A stretch of 64,000 nucleotides of DNA from an uncultured Pelagibacteraceae bacterium (GTDB lineage Bacteria > Pseudomonadota > Alphaproteobacteria > Pelagibacterales > Pelagibacteraceae), in NCBI GenBank assembly GCA_902630925.1, contig CACOWO010000001.1, positions 85,856 through 149,855 of the forward strand. The letters run 5' to 3'. Positions 33,344 through 47,512 of this stretch are shown here, one piece after another. Below the pieces are notes generated by a model that was not told the DNA's origin, did not search any database, and was given only the letters and a program-made list of their open reading frames with translations. Position 1 is the first letter of the stretch. Every line of letters starts with the position of its first letter. Both the position numbers and the translations under genes were made by a program.

Positions 33344-34621
33344 ATGACACAAGTTCTAAAATTTAAAGAACTATCATTCCTTATTTATGGATTAGGGCTG
33401 TCTGGCCAGTCAGTGATTAAATTTTTTAAAAAAAAAAAAATTAAAAATTTTAAAGTTTGGGACGATAAAAAAAGAAATTTATATAAAAATTTAAGAGCTA
33501 AGAATTTAAAACAAGCTTTAAAAGAGGCTAATTATATCGTTTTAGCACCTGGAATAACATTAAAAAAAAATAAATATCTTAAAGGTTACCAAAGAAAAAT
33601 TATTACAGATATTGATTTATATTATTTATTCTACCCAAAAACAAAAAGTATAGTTGTTACCGGTACGAATGGTAAATCAACAACGTGCAAATTGATAGAA
33701 CATCTGCTGAAAAAAAATAATTTTAACTCTGTTGTGGGTGGAAATATCGGTGCGCCAGTTTTAGGTTTGAAAACACAGAAGAAAAAATTTATAATTATTG
33801 AGGCCTCTTCGTTTCAACTTTCTCATTCAAAATTTATTAGTCCCGATTTTGCGTTTTTTTTAAATTTTTCTAATGACCATTTAGATTGGCACGGAAATTT
33901 AAAAAACTATTTTAATTCTAAATTTAAAATTTTTAGATTACAAAACAAAAGTCAATTCGCATTAGTGAATAAAAAATTTAAAAAACATTACCGTATTAAA
34001 AAATTTTTTGGAAAACTGATTATCCCTAAAATAAATAATTATAAAGAGATCAAGTCTGAAATAAAAAATGACTATGTCATCTCAGATATAAACGATGAAA
34101 ATATGAGCTTTGTTTATGCTTTTTCAAAATTATTAAAAATCAGAAAAAAATCATTTATTCGTGCTATGAAGTCATTTAAAGGCTTACCTCATCGTTTTGA
34201 AATTTTTTTGAAAAGAAAAAATATTACATTTATCAATGATTCAAAAGCAACCTCATTTAGAGCTACTCAAGTAGCTTTGAACAGTCTCAAAAATATTTAT
34301 TTGATATTGGGAGGACTTCCTAAAAAAAATGATAAAATACATTTAAATAAGTATAAAAGGAATATAAAAAAATGTTATTTAATAGGAAAAAATATTAGTT
34401 TTTTTAAAAATCAAATAAAAAAAAATATAACTTTAATAATATCAAGAAACCTTAAAAATTCAGTAATACAAATTCTAAAAGATCTTCGAGCAGAAAAAGA
34501 CAAAAATAAATATATTTTATTTAGCCCTGCTGCCGCGTCATTTGATCAGTTCAAAAATTTTGAAAATAGAGGAGAAGAATTTAAGAGATTGAGTAGAATT
34601 TATGCCAAAAAGTACATTTAG
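33344..34621 (+). CDS. murD: UDP-N-acetylmuramoylalanine--D-glutamate ligase
   Basis: IYGLGLSGQSVIKFF...VVTGTNGKSTTCKLIEHLL...INDSKATSFRATQVAL. Confidence 0.95.
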   Translation: MTQVLKFKELSFLIYGLGLSGQSVIKFFKKKKIKNFKVWDDKKRNLYKNLRAKNLKQALKEANYIVLAPGITLKKNKYLKGYQRKIITDIDLYYLFYPKTKSIVVTGTNGKSTTCKLIEHLLKKNNFNSVVGGNIGAPVLGLKTQKKKFIIIEASSFQLSHSKFISPDFAFFLNFSNDHLDWHGNLKNYFNSKFKIFRLQNKSQFALVNKKFKKHYRIKKFFGKLIIPKINNYKEIKSEIKNDYVISDINDENMSFVYAFSKLLKIRKKSFIRAMKSFKGLPHRFEIFLKRKNITFINDSKATSFRATQVALNSLKNIYLILGGLPKKNDKIHLNKYKRNIKKCYLIGKNISFFKNQIKKNITLIISRNLKNSVIQILKDLRAEKDKNKYILFSPAAASFDQFKNFENRGEEFKRLSRIYAKKYI

Positions 34622-35729
34622 TTTTTTATTTATTAATTATTGGAGAAAAATAGATAAAAAAATTTTATTGAGTTTTTTTATATTATTTTTTTTGGGTTTA
34701 TTCTTTTCTTATTCTTCAACATCTTCTTTAGCTGGAGAAAGGCTAAATAAAGTTTATTATTTTTTTTTTATAAAACATCTTATTTACACCCTTTTGGCAA
34801 TCATTATCATGTTAATAATTTCATTTTTGAAAACTGATCTTCTTGTAAAGCTTGTTATTCCACTATTTGTAATTTCATTTATTTTTTTAGCTTTAGTGCC
34901 AATCATAGGAGTAGAAGTTAAAGGAGCAAAAAGATGGATTGATCTTTACTTTTTTCGTTTACAACCCATAGAGATTTTAAAACCATTTTTCATATTGATG
35001 ACAGTAAAAATCCTTACTTTAGAAAAACTTAAAAATTCTCAGATTAAATATATTTTTAGTTTTATTCTATTGGGTTCTGTACTAATTCTTTTAATTGACC
35101 AACCAGACTTGGGGCAATCAATCTTATTAACCGGCAGTTGGGTGGCAACAGTTTTTATTTCTGGTGTAAGTCTAATGTATATTTTCGTCTTTTTTTTAAT
35201 TTTTTTGATATCATTAAGTTCTTTGTTGTACATATTCCCAGAAAAATTTGGATATATTACAAATCGTCTAATTGCATTTTTCGACTCAAGTTATGGAGAT
35301 AAGTTTCAATCATCGTCAGCTTTAGATGCGATTAAATTAGGAGGGCTAACCGGCCAAGGCATGGGCGAAGGTATATTGAAAGAGAGTGTTCCCGAAGCTC
35401 ACACTGATTACGTTATAGCAGTTATATCAGAAGAATATGGATCTATAGCTTCAATATTAATACTTTCTATTTTTTTATATATTTCATTCAGAATTATTAA
35501 AAATTGTTTTAATCAAGACAATCAATATTTGAAAATATCTTTAAGTGGATTAGCAACACTATTATTATTTCAAGCATTTATTCATGCTGGCGTTAATACT
35601 AGTTTATTGCCCACAACTGGTATGACATTACCCTTCCTAAGCTATGGAGGCTCATCCTTAATAGGAAGCGCAATTTTAGCTGGGTTAGTTTTAAATTACA
35701 CTAAAAATAAAGTTTATTTGTATGACTAA
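34602..35729 (+). CDS. ftsW: FtsW lipid II polymerase (SEDS)
   Basis: ALVPIIGVEVKGAKRWIDLYFFRLQPIEILKPF...LSYGGSSLIGSAI. Confidence 0.94.
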   Translation: MPKSTFSFLFINYWRKIDKKILLSFFILFFLGLFFSYSSTSSLAGERLNKVYYFFFIKHLIYTLLAIIIMLIISFLKTDLLVKLVIPLFVISFIFLALVPIIGVEVKGAKRWIDLYFFRLQPIEILKPFFILMTVKILTLEKLKNSQIKYIFSFILLGSVLILLIDQPDLGQSILLTGSWVATVFISGVSLMYIFVFFLIFLISLSSLLYIFPEKFGYITNRLIAFFDSSYGDKFQSSSALDAIKLGGLTGQGMGEGILKESVPEAHTDYVIAVISEEYGSIASILILSIFLYISFRIIKNCFNQDNQYLKISLSGLATLLLFQAFIHAGVNTSLLPTTGMTLPFLSYGGSSLIGSAILAGLVLNYTKNKVYLYD

Positions 35730-36813
35730 AAAAATATTAATTGCTACAGGTGGAACCGGAGGGCACGTTATTCCAGCATATAGTCTTGCAAATTATTTGA
35801 TGAGAAATAAATATGATATTAATGTAACGATTGATAAAAGAGGTATCAAATATTTAAAAGGGCATAAACGTATTAATTTTACTACTATCGAGTCATCTCC
35901 TTTTATAAAAAAAAGTTTCTTAAGGGGTGCCATATCTCTTTTTATAATTTTATATTCCATATTAAAATCTCTTTTATTTTTATTATTTAATCGGCCATCT
36001 ATAGTAATTGGAATGGGGGGTTATTCATCTTTTCCTATATGTATCGCGGCTGCTATATTAAATATTGAACTGGTGATTTATGAAAGTAATCTGATTATAG
36101 GAAAAGCAAACAAATACTTATTACCCTTTGTTAAAAAAATTTTTGTTTCTTTTAAAGAACTCGAGGGTATCCCAAAAAAATATAGTAATAAAGTTTATGT
36201 TATAGGCAACATTGTTAGAGAGGAGGTTTTAAATTTTAATAACATTAAAGATAATTTCATAAATTTTGATAACATTAGAATTTTAGTCTTAGGAGGAAGT
36301 CAGGCTGCAAAAATTTTTGCCACAGAATTGCCCAAGGTTTTCGATAAATTTAAATACTCAAAAAATTCAATAAAAATTTTTCAACAATGTCAAATAGACC
36401 AAAATGATCAACTTTCAGGTTTATATAAAAAATCTCAGCTAGACCATGAAATATTCAATTTTACTGACAAAATTATTAATTATTACTTAAAATCAAATCT
36501 TGTGATTACACGCTCGGGAGCATCAGTATTAGGAGAACTAGTAAACATTAAAATTCCTTTTATCACGATACCATTACCCACTTCAGCTGATAATCATCAA
36601 TATAAAAATGCTGAGTTTTATCAGAAAAAAGGTTATGGATATTTGTTAGAGGAAAAAGATATAAAAGATAAATTGTTTGATCTTATTAATTCAATTTTTA
36701 AAGATAAAAAAAATATTGAAAAAATTTTTTCTAATCAAACTCAATATACGGACAAAGATGTTTTTAAAAACATTAAAATACATATAGAAAATATTATTAA
36801 TGAAAAAAATTAA
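35722..36813 (+). CDS. murG: UDP-GlcNAc:undecaprenyl-PP-MurNAc-pentapeptide GlcNAc transferase
   Basis: ILIATGGTGGHVIPAYSLANYL...VIGMGGYSSFPICIAA...TRSGASVLGELVNIKIPFITIPLPTSADNHQ. Confidence 0.95.
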   Translation: MTKKILIATGGTGGHVIPAYSLANYLMRNKYDINVTIDKRGIKYLKGHKRINFTTIESSPFIKKSFLRGAISLFIILYSILKSLLFLLFNRPSIVIGMGGYSSFPICIAAAILNIELVIYESNLIIGKANKYLLPFVKKIFVSFKELEGIPKKYSNKVYVIGNIVREEVLNFNNIKDNFINFDNIRILVLGGSQAAKIFATELPKVFDKFKYSKNSIKIFQQCQIDQNDQLSGLYKKSQLDHEIFNFTDKIINYYLKSNLVITRSGASVLGELVNIKIPFITIPLPTSADNHQYKNAEFYQKKGYGYLLEEKDIKDKLFDLINSIFKDKKNIEKIFSNQTQYTDKDVFKNIKIHIENIINEKN

Positions 36814-38197
36814 TTTAGGTCAAAAAGATGTTATCCACTTCGTTGGAATTGGCGGAATTGGGATGAGCGGTCTAGCTCAAATTATGAAAAATATGGGGTT
36901 TAATATTCAAGGAAGTGATCAAACAAAAAACAAAAACTCATCTAGTTGTTTGAAGCTAGGAATAAAAGTTTTCATTGGCCATTCTTCAAGCAATGTAAAA
37001 AAAGCATCAATCTTGGTCAAGTCCACGGCTATAAAAAATAATAATGTTGAATTGCGGTATGCAAGAAAAAATAGAATACCAATTTACTCAAGAGCAGAGG
37101 TTTTAGCAGATGTGGTCTCATTAAAAAAAAATATTATAATAACTGGCTCACATGGAAAAACAACTACTACATCTTTAGTTGCAAAAATTTTATCAGATCA
37201 AAAACTTGATCCTACAATAATTAATGGCGGTGTAATAAATTCTTTTAAAAGTAATGCAAAACTTGGCAAGGGCGAGTGGGCAATATTAGAAGCAGATGAG
37301 TCGGATGGAAGTTTTTTAAAATTGCCAATAAATTATTCAATAATAACAAATATTGATTTTGAGCATCTAGATTATTATAAAAATTATAAAAATCTAGAAC
37401 AGTCTTTTATAGAATTTATAAACAAAACACCTCCAACTGGAAAATCTATAGTCTGTATTGATAGCAGCAATGTAATAAAAGTTTTAAAAAAAATTAAGAA
37501 TAAAAATATTATTACCTATGGAGTAAGCAAAAAGTCCGATTATCAGATAAAAAAAATTAAATATTATTATGATAGCACAACATTTGATTTGATTTTTAAA
37601 GATAAAGAAAAAAAGTTGAAAAAAATTAAAAGTATAAATGTTAAATTATTAGGGAAACACAATGTGCTTAATGCAGCAGCTTCTTTAATTGTGTGCTTAA
37701 ACCTAGGTGCAAATTTAAATCGTGTCAAAAGATCTCTTAAAAATTTTTCAGGGGTACAAAGAAGAATGACTAAAGTTTTTTCAAAAAATAGAAACGATTT
37801 TTATGATGACTACGCACATCATCCTACAGAGATAAGCTCAGTATTAGAAGGCGTACGCAACGTCAATTCTGAACGGAAAATTATAAGTGTTTTTGAACCA
37901 CATAGATACTCTAGAATCATGTCATTGAAAAATGAATTTTCAAAATGTTTCTCAAAATCAACAATGGTAATTATTTGCCCTATTTATGCTGCTGGCGAAA
38001 GAAAGAATTTGAAATTTGATCTTATAAAATTCGCATCATTAATTGCAAAAAATTCAAACACACAGGTTTTAATTGTCAGAAACCAAATAGAGTTAGTAAG
38101 GTATTTTAGAAAAAATTTAATTAGTAATGAGATAATAATTGGAATGGGCGCAGGGTTAATTTCAAAATGGATGATAGAATTAAAAAAAATACTATGA
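36800..38197 (+). CDS. murC: UDP-N-acetylmuramate--L-alanine ligase
   Basis: VIHFVGIGGIGMSGLAQIMKNMGFNIQGSD...ITGSHGKTTTTSLVAKIL...FYDDYAHHPTEISSVL. Confidence 0.96.
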   Translation: MKKINLGQKDVIHFVGIGGIGMSGLAQIMKNMGFNIQGSDQTKNKNSSSCLKLGIKVFIGHSSSNVKKASILVKSTAIKNNNVELRYARKNRIPIYSRAEVLADVVSLKKNIIITGSHGKTTTTSLVAKILSDQKLDPTIINGGVINSFKSNAKLGKGEWAILEADESDGSFLKLPINYSIITNIDFEHLDYYKNYKNLEQSFIEFINKTPPTGKSIVCIDSSNVIKVLKKIKNKNIITYGVSKKSDYQIKKIKYYYDSTTFDLIFKDKEKKLKKIKSINVKLLGKHNVLNAAASLIVCLNLGANLNRVKRSLKNFSGVQRRMTKVFSKNRNDFYDDYAHHPTEISSVLEGVRNVNSERKIISVFEPHRYSRIMSLKNEFSKCFSKSTMVIICPIYAAGERKNLKFDLIKFASLIAKNSNTQVLIVRNQIELVRYFRKNLISNEIIIGMGAGLISKWMIELKKIL

Positions 38198-39105
38198 ATT
38201 TAGATAATAATTTAATGAAGCAATTTGGAGATAATCTGAATAAAAATGTTAATCTTTCAAATTATAGCTGGTTCAATTTAGGTGGAAACGCTGAATATTT
38301 TTTTAAAGCAAAAGACAAAAATCAATTAAAGTTTTTTTTAGAAGAGATAAAAAAAAAGGATGTAGAAACATTAACTTTAGGCGCTGGTTCTAATACATTA
38401 TTTAGAGATAAAGGCGTTAAGGGAGCTGTCATAAAATTAGGTAAAGATTTTAATTTTATTAAAGTTATAGAAAAAAATATTTTAGAGGTTGGAGCAGCAA
38501 CGCTTGATAGAAAAGTAGCTGATTATGCAAAAAATAATAATTTGAAAGGCTTAGAGTTTTTATCTTGTATACCTGGATCAATTGGTGGAGCGATCATAAT
38601 GAATAGTGGATGTTATGGCCGTGATATTTCAAATATTTTATTATCTATAAAGGTTTTAAATAAAACCAACTTAGAAGAAATTGAGATAAAAAAAGAAGAG
38701 ATAGATTTTTATTACAGGGGAACTAATATACCTAATAATTTCATTATCCTGTCTGCAAAATTCGAGGGCACTAAAGGTTTAAAAGACGAGATCGAAAAAA
38801 CACAAATAGATTTTATTGAAAGAAAAAAATTATCCCAACCTAGTCAAATTAAAACTTGTGGAAGTACTTTTAAAAATATCAGTAAGGATAAGAAGGCCTG
38901 GAAACTTATAAAGGACTCTGGTTGTGAAGGTTTTAAAGAGGGTGATGCAACTATTTCTCAAAAACACTGCAATTTTTTTGTAAACAATGGGAATGCAAAA
39001 TCATCTGATATAGAAAATTTAATAAACAGAGTTCAAAAAAGAGTTTTCGAAAAAACTGGAGTGAATCTTGAATTAGAGATCAAAATTATTGGTGAGAAAA
39101 AATAA
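38167..39105 (+). CDS. murB: UDP-N-acetylenolpyruvoylglucosamine reductase
   Basis: SWFNLGGNAEYFFKAKD...LGAGSNTLFRDKGVKGAVIKLG...IPGSIGGAIIMNSGCYG. Confidence 0.95.
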   Translation: MDDRIKKNTMNLDNNLMKQFGDNLNKNVNLSNYSWFNLGGNAEYFFKAKDKNQLKFFLEEIKKKDVETLTLGAGSNTLFRDKGVKGAVIKLGKDFNFIKVIEKNILEVGAATLDRKVADYAKNNNLKGLEFLSCIPGSIGGAIIMNSGCYGRDISNILLSIKVLNKTNLEEIEIKKEEIDFYYRGTNIPNNFIILSAKFEGTKGLKDEIEKTQIDFIERKKLSQPSQIKTCGSTFKNISKDKKAWKLIKDSGCEGFKEGDATISQKHCNFFVNNGNAKSSDIENLINRVQKRVFEKTGVNLELEIKIIGEKK

Positions 39106-40030
39106 ATTTAAAAATGTTTTAGTTGTTCTTGGCGGAACGTCAGGAGAAAGAGCTATTAGTTTACAAAGTGGCAAAGCATGTATTAAAGCTTTAAAAAGAA
39201 AAGGTTACAAAGTATCTATATTTGATCCTAAATTGAAAAATTTTAATTTAATTAATAGAAGAACTACTGATGTAATTTTTAATGCATTGCACGGTAGAGA
39301 TGGAGAGGACGGAATAGCCCAAAGTTATTTCGAGTATTTAAAAATTCCGTATACACACTCTGGTGTAACCAGCTCCTATAATGCTATGAATAAAATAATT
39401 TCAAAGGAAATTTTTATTAAAAATAAGATATTAACACCAAAATATTTTTCTATTAAAAAATCTTATTTTAATAAAAAAAATTTATTAAAATTAATTAAGA
39501 ATAAAAAAATAAAATATCCTGTTGTAATTAAACCTGTAAATGAAGGTTCAAGTTTGGGAGTGATGATATGCAACAATATTAAAAAATTAGAAAAATCAAT
39601 TATTTCTTTGTTAAGAATATATGATGAACTGATTTTAGAGGAATACATTGGAGGGCAAGAAATTCAAGTAGCGGTAATTAATAACAACCCACTGGGAGCT
39701 ATTGAATTAATTCCAAAAAGATCCTTTTATGACTATAAAGCTAAGTATACTAAGAAAGCAAAAACTAAACATGTAATGCCAGCAAGATTATCTAAAAGTA
39801 ACTACCAAAAAGTTTTAAAAATTGCAAAAAAGACTCATCAAGCATTAAACTGTAGAGGAGTTACTAGATCTGATTTTAAATTTTTTAATAATAATTTTTT
39901 TCTACTAGAGATTAATACACAACCAGGAATGACTAGCTTATCTCTAGTGCCTGAAATCGCAAAGTATAAAGGTTTAAATTTTGAAAAATTAGTTGAGCGT
40001 ATTCTTTTAGATGCAAGCATAAATAAATGA
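39089..40030 (+). CDS. ddl: D-alanine--D-alanine ligase
   Basis: VLGGTSGERAISLQSGKACIKAL...VIKPVNEGSSLGVMIC...LLEINTQPGMTSLSLVPEIAK. Confidence 0.95.
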   Translation: MVRKNKFKNVLVVLGGTSGERAISLQSGKACIKALKRKGYKVSIFDPKLKNFNLINRRTTDVIFNALHGRDGEDGIAQSYFEYLKIPYTHSGVTSSYNAMNKIISKEIFIKNKILTPKYFSIKKSYFNKKNLLKLIKNKKIKYPVVIKPVNEGSSLGVMICNNIKKLEKSIISLLRIYDELILEEYIGGQEIQVAVINNNPLGAIELIPKRSFYDYKAKYTKKAKTKHVMPARLSKSNYQKVLKIAKKTHQALNCRGVTRSDFKFFNNNFFLLEINTQPGMTSLSLVPEIAKYKGLNFEKLVERILLDASINK

Positions 40031-40683
40031 AAAAACGCACGATAATTGCTATCAGTTTATTATTATTACTCACAACAATTACATCACAGCAAACAATAAT
40101 AATAACAAAATTAAAATTAAAACAAATTAATATTGAAAATAACATCTTAGTCGCAGAGCATGAACTTAAAAAACTTCTAGCTCCGCTTTATGAAAAAAAT
40201 TTAATTTTTTTAAGTTATGTAGAAATCGAGAGAATATTAATGCAAAACAGCTTTATAGAAAGCTTTGAAATTAAAAAAAAATATCCTGATACATTACAAA
40301 TAAGAATATTTGAAAAAAAACCAATTGCGATCTTGGTAGAAAGAAAAAAAAAATACCTTTTAAGTGATAAAATTGATTTAATTGATTTTCAAATTTTAAA
40401 AATTAATGAAAATCTTCCAATAGTCTTCGGAAAGCAAAAAGAATTTAAGATTTTATATTCCAATTTAAAAAATATCGAATTCCCTTTTGATATGATTTCA
40501 AAATATATATTATTTGACTCCGGAAGGTGGGATTTAGTAACCAAAAACAAAAAAATAATCAAACTTCCAAACAAAAGATATAATAAAAGTTTAAAAAATT
40601 ATTTAAATAATAATAATAAAAGAAGTTTTAAAAATTATAAAGTCTTCGATTATAGAATAAAAGATCAACTTATTTTAAAATAA
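40027..40683 (+). CDS. ftsQ: Putative FtsQ-like (POTRA) division protein
   Basis: N-terminal TM, POTRA-like LIFLSYVEIERILMQNSFIESFEIKKKYPDTLQIRIFEKKPIAILVE; located after ddl. Confidence 0.75.
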   Translation: MKKRTIIAISLLLLLTTITSQQTIIITKLKLKQINIENNILVAEHELKKLLAPLYEKNLIFLSYVEIERILMQNSFIESFEIKKKYPDTLQIRIFEKKPIAILVERKKKYLLSDKIDLIDFQILKINENLPIVFGKQKEFKILYSNLKNIEFPFDMISKYILFDSGRWDLVTKNKKIIKLPNKRYNKSLKNYLNNNNKRSFKNYKVFDYRIKDQLILK

Positions 40684-40684
40684 T

Positions 40685-41881
40685 ATGCAAAATTTACACC
40701 CCGTCCTTTTTATTGAAATTAATAATCTCAACTACATTTTTTTAGTTGGTACTAATGATGAAAATAATAATTTCAAAATAAATTACAAACTAGCTGTTCC
40801 ATTACAAGGAATCGAAAAAAATAGAATTTTTGATTTAGAAAAAGTTTATAACTGTTTAAAAGATAATATTTATAAGATAGAACAAAATTTTAACCTTACA
40901 TTTAAAGAAGTAACATTAATATTAGAAAATTTTAATCCGATGTTTGTCAATTTATCTGGTTTTAAAAATCTTAATGGTTCACAAATTTTAAGAGAAAATA
41001 TTACTTACATATTAAATATTTTGAAATCTAGTTTGATGGAAGAGGAAAAAAATAAAGCTGTTTTACATATGTTTAATTCACAATTTGCTCTTGATAAAAA
41101 AAAAATAGATAATTTGCCAATAGGATTATTTGGTGATTTTTATTCCCATGAATTATCCTTTACTTTAATAAATTCTAATGATCTTAAAAATTTAAAGAAT
41201 ATTTTTGATAAATGTAATCTTAAAATTAAAAAAATTTTATTAAAAAGTTTTGTGAAAGGCGCTTACTTAAGCAATAATAATCTTGATTGCGAAACTTTCT
41301 TTCAAGTTGAAATAAATCCGAATACATCAAAAATTTTTTATTTTGAGAATAATTCACTTAAATTTGAGCAGAATTTTAATTTTGGATTTGATATCATAAT
41401 TAAAGATATATCAAAAATTACTTCTCTTAAAAATGACACTGTAAATAATATTTTATGCAATACTCAATTTGAAGACGAAATCTTAGATTCCAGCTTAATT
41501 GAAAAGGAATTATTTAAAAATGAAATTTACAGAAAAATTAAAAAAAAATTAATTTATGAAATAGCCAAAGCTAGAGTTGAAGAGGTTGTTAGCATTATAT
41601 TATTTAATAATATTAATTTTAATTACTTTAAAAAAACATCTAAAGTTCTATTTTTTGAATTTAATAGTAAGTTAAAAATTGACTGCATAAAAAATCTCTA
41701 TAAAACTGCCTTCTCCCAAAAAAATTCTCTTGAAATAAAGTTTCAAGAAATTTTTTCTATTGAAAATAATTTAAAAACAGCCATTAAACTCGCAAATTTT
41801 GGCTGGAAAAAAGAGGCTATACCAGTCGCAGAGTCAAAAAAATCTTTAATTGTTAGATTTTTTGATGCTATTTTTGGATAA
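40685..41881 (+). CDS. Highly divergent FtsA-like protein
   Basis: Position after ftsQ; segments resembling FtsA (KEVTLILENFNPMFVNLSG; IFYFENNSLKFEQNFNFGFDIIIKDISKI; amphipathic C-term KSLIVRFFDAIFG) but ATPase motifs not recognisable. Confidence 0.6.
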   Translation: MQNLHPVLFIEINNLNYIFLVGTNDENNNFKINYKLAVPLQGIEKNRIFDLEKVYNCLKDNIYKIEQNFNLTFKEVTLILENFNPMFVNLSGFKNLNGSQILRENITYILNILKSSLMEEEKNKAVLHMFNSQFALDKKKIDNLPIGLFGDFYSHELSFTLINSNDLKNLKNIFDKCNLKIKKILLKSFVKGAYLSNNNLDCETFFQVEINPNTSKIFYFENNSLKFEQNFNFGFDIIIKDISKITSLKNDTVNNILCNTQFEDEILDSSLIEKELFKNEIYRKIKKKLIYEIAKARVEEVVSIILFNNINFNYFKKTSKVLFFEFNSKLKIDCIKNLYKTAFSQKNSLEIKFQEIFSIENNLKTAIKLANFGWKKEAIPVAESKKSLIVRFFDAIFG

Positions 41882-41947
41882 TTTTGTTTTTTTTAGAAAC
41901 ATTTGTTGTTTTAAACTTTCTAACCCTCTCAAGTATAAGTTCTCTCA

Positions 41948-42874
41948 ATGCAAGAAATACAACAAAAAACATTATCTAAACCAGTAAGTTTTGAGGGAAT
42001 AGGCTTACACACAGGTAAAAAATCCTTTGTTAAAGTCTTACCTGCAGAAGAAAATAACGGAATTACATTTAAAAGAACTGATTTGGAAAACAATAATTTA
42101 ATTAAAGCTGATTTCTCAAACGTTTCTTCAGCAAGATTATGTACAACTCTAGAAAATAACTATGGAGTAAAAGTTTCTACCGTTGAACACTTACTTGCAG
42201 CTCTTTATATATCTGAAATTGATAATGCAATTGTTGAGATAGATAGCGAAGAGGTTCCTATAATGGATGGTTCTTCAAAAGATTTTCTAGATGTAATTAA
42301 AAATATAGAGAAAATTAATCAGTCGAAAAAAAGAAATTATCTTAAAATTACGAATAAAATCGAACTAGTAGACGGAACGAGAAAAATTTCAATTGAGCCT
42401 CATAACTCATCTTTAGAAGTAAGTTTCCAATTAAATTATGAAAACAAAATAATTGGAACACAGAATAATACTGTTGATTTTCAATCAGATAATTTAGATG
42501 AAGTTTCAAGCTCGAGAACGTTCTGTTTATTCGAAGACATTGAAAAAATCAAGAAATTTGGATTAGCAAAAGGTGGATCTTTAGAAAACGCAGTTGTGGT
42601 TGATAACGATAAAGTTCTTAACGAGGATGGATTAAGAAACAACAAAGAGTTTGTTAATCATAAAATTTTAGATTTAGCAGGTGATTTTTTATTATCAGGT
42701 TACAGAGTAATTGGAAAAGTAATCTGCCATCAGGGTGGTCATGAATTGACCAATCTATTCTTAAGAAAAATTTTTGCATCGAAAAATGCTTTTCAAATTA
42801 TTAGTCAAAAAGATTTCAAAGTTTCAAAAAAATTTCACTCAAAAGATCTCGAAAAATTAGCTGTAAACGCCTAA
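41948..42874 (+). CDS. lpxC: UDP-3-O-acyl-N-acetylglucosamine deacetylase
   Basis: QKTLSKPVSFEGIGLHTGKKSFVKVLPAEENNGITFKR...TVEHLLAALYISEIDNAIVEID...EVPIMDGSSKDF. Confidence 0.97.
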   Translation: MQEIQQKTLSKPVSFEGIGLHTGKKSFVKVLPAEENNGITFKRTDLENNNLIKADFSNVSSARLCTTLENNYGVKVSTVEHLLAALYISEIDNAIVEIDSEEVPIMDGSSKDFLDVIKNIEKINQSKKRNYLKITNKIELVDGTRKISIEPHNSSLEVSFQLNYENKIIGTQNNTVDFQSDNLDEVSSSRTFCLFEDIEKIKKFGLAKGGSLENAVVVDNDKVLNEDGLRNNKEFVNHKILDLAGDFLLSGYRVIGKVICHQGGHELTNLFLRKIFASKNAFQIISQKDFKVSKKFHSKDLEKLAVNA

Positions 42875-42938
42875 TTTAGTTCTCGAAATATAAATATATC
42901 TTATAAAACAAATATTAATCTGTTATTAATTTACTTTA

Positions 42939-47499
<4,561 letters not shown>

Positions 47500-47512
<13 letters not shown>

